A stretch of 64,000 bases of DNA from DASUPK01 sp963782345 (GTDB lineage Bacteria; Actinomycetota; Thermoleophilia; Solirubrobacterales; 70-9): NCBI GenBank assembly GCA_963782345.1, contig CAWAJF010000007.1, positions 372,001 to 436,000 of the forward strand. Reading direction: 5' to 3'. The first letter of the stretch is position 1; every line of letters starts with the position of its first letter. The translations under genes were made by a program, and so were the position numbers. Below the pieces are notes generated by a model. It ran no database searches. It was given only the letters and a program-made list of their open reading frames with translations, and was not told where the DNA came from. Below are positions 63,896 to 64,000 of this stretch, piece by piece.

Positions 63896-64000
63896 CTAGC
63901 CGAGAACGTTCTCGATCACGTCACGCTTCGGGTCGAAGTCGCGGATCGGCGGCTGATCCGGATATCCCTCGAGGGCCGCTTCCGGGACGAGGCCGACGAG
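63896..64000 (-). CDS. C-terminal end of an unidentified protein (cut by the window edge)
   Basis: The last 34 codons of a minus-strand gene, reading VGLVPEAALEGYPDQPPIRD, then FDPKRDVIENVLG and TAG 63896. Its start lies outside the window, and the fragment is too short for a family call. Confidence 0.4.
   Translation of the reverse strand, partial: LVGLVPEAALEGYPDQPPIRDFDPKRDVIENVLG

Overview
The window is GC-rich DNA (strong G/C bias at third codon positions) from an actinobacterium. Gene content and style point to class Thermoleophilia, probably order Solirubrobacterales. This is inferred from an AroK-AroB fusion, an IscU/NifU-like domain fused to MnmA, an aa3-type oxidase with a SCO/CtaG/CtaB cluster, and secreted proteins with lysine/arginine-rich C-terminal tails. 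No rRNA, tRNA, CRISPR array, integrase or intact insertion sequence was seen.

Layout. (1) 0-11.2 kb: a tandem rhodanese, a decayed secreted beta-helix-like gene with two in-frame TAGs, an MpsC/DUF2294 protein, a two-component system flanked by two low-complexity secreted or anchored proteins, a DHA2 MFS exporter, a sulfotransferase-TIGR03032 fusion, small membrane and zinc-ribbon proteins, and a PsiE homologue. (2) 11.4-16.2 kb, minus strand: efp-nusB-xseB-polyprenyl synthase-dxs, then a frameshifted ridA. (3) 16.2-36.0 kb: an accessory block with a TPC-motif P1B ATPase, a serine-hydrolase remnant, an ABC exporter with a LolA-like protein, a complete aa3-type oxidase operon with its maturation factors (cupredoxin, coxB, coxA, coxC, ctaG, a 45-aa peptide, two SCO-like proteins, TlpA) and a divergent ctaB, a secreted CocE-type hydrolase, LtrA and a CPA2 antiporter. 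(4) 36-50 kb, minus strand: pepP-aroQ-aroKB-aroC-prepilin peptidase, an HtrA-like protease, aroE-mltG-ruvX, a decayed oligopeptide ABC transporter, and alaS. (5) 50-64 kb: two secreted proteins (one with a vWA domain), a NifU-MnmA fusion, a membrane protein with an NTF2-like frame, a GH3 enzyme, aspS-hisS, an MprF-like acyl-tRNA transferase, an alpha/beta hydrolase and an MBL hydrolase.

How the genes fit together. Four shikimate-pathway genes (aroC, aroKB, aroQ, aroE) lie in one left-pointing region with cell-wall and translation genes. In many actinobacteria pepP/pepQ is followed directly by efp-nusB. Here those halves are about 20 kb apart on the same strand, with the respiratory block between them. 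The oxidase region is close to self-contained: catalytic subunits, CuA delivery (SCO, TlpA, CtaG) and heme O synthase, the last with an extra CtaA-like four-helix half.

Several genes carry single-base length differences in short homopolymers (ridA, lolA-like, cocE tail, alaS, several within mnmA) that disappear if one base is removed or added. Because alaS and mnmA are housekeeping genes, sequence or assembly error is the likeliest cause there. The beta-helix gene, the Opp ATPase and the serine hydrolase look truly degraded. Many genes lack a Shine-Dalgarno but have a TAnnnT hexamer 6-10 bases before the start codon, which predicts leaderless transcription.
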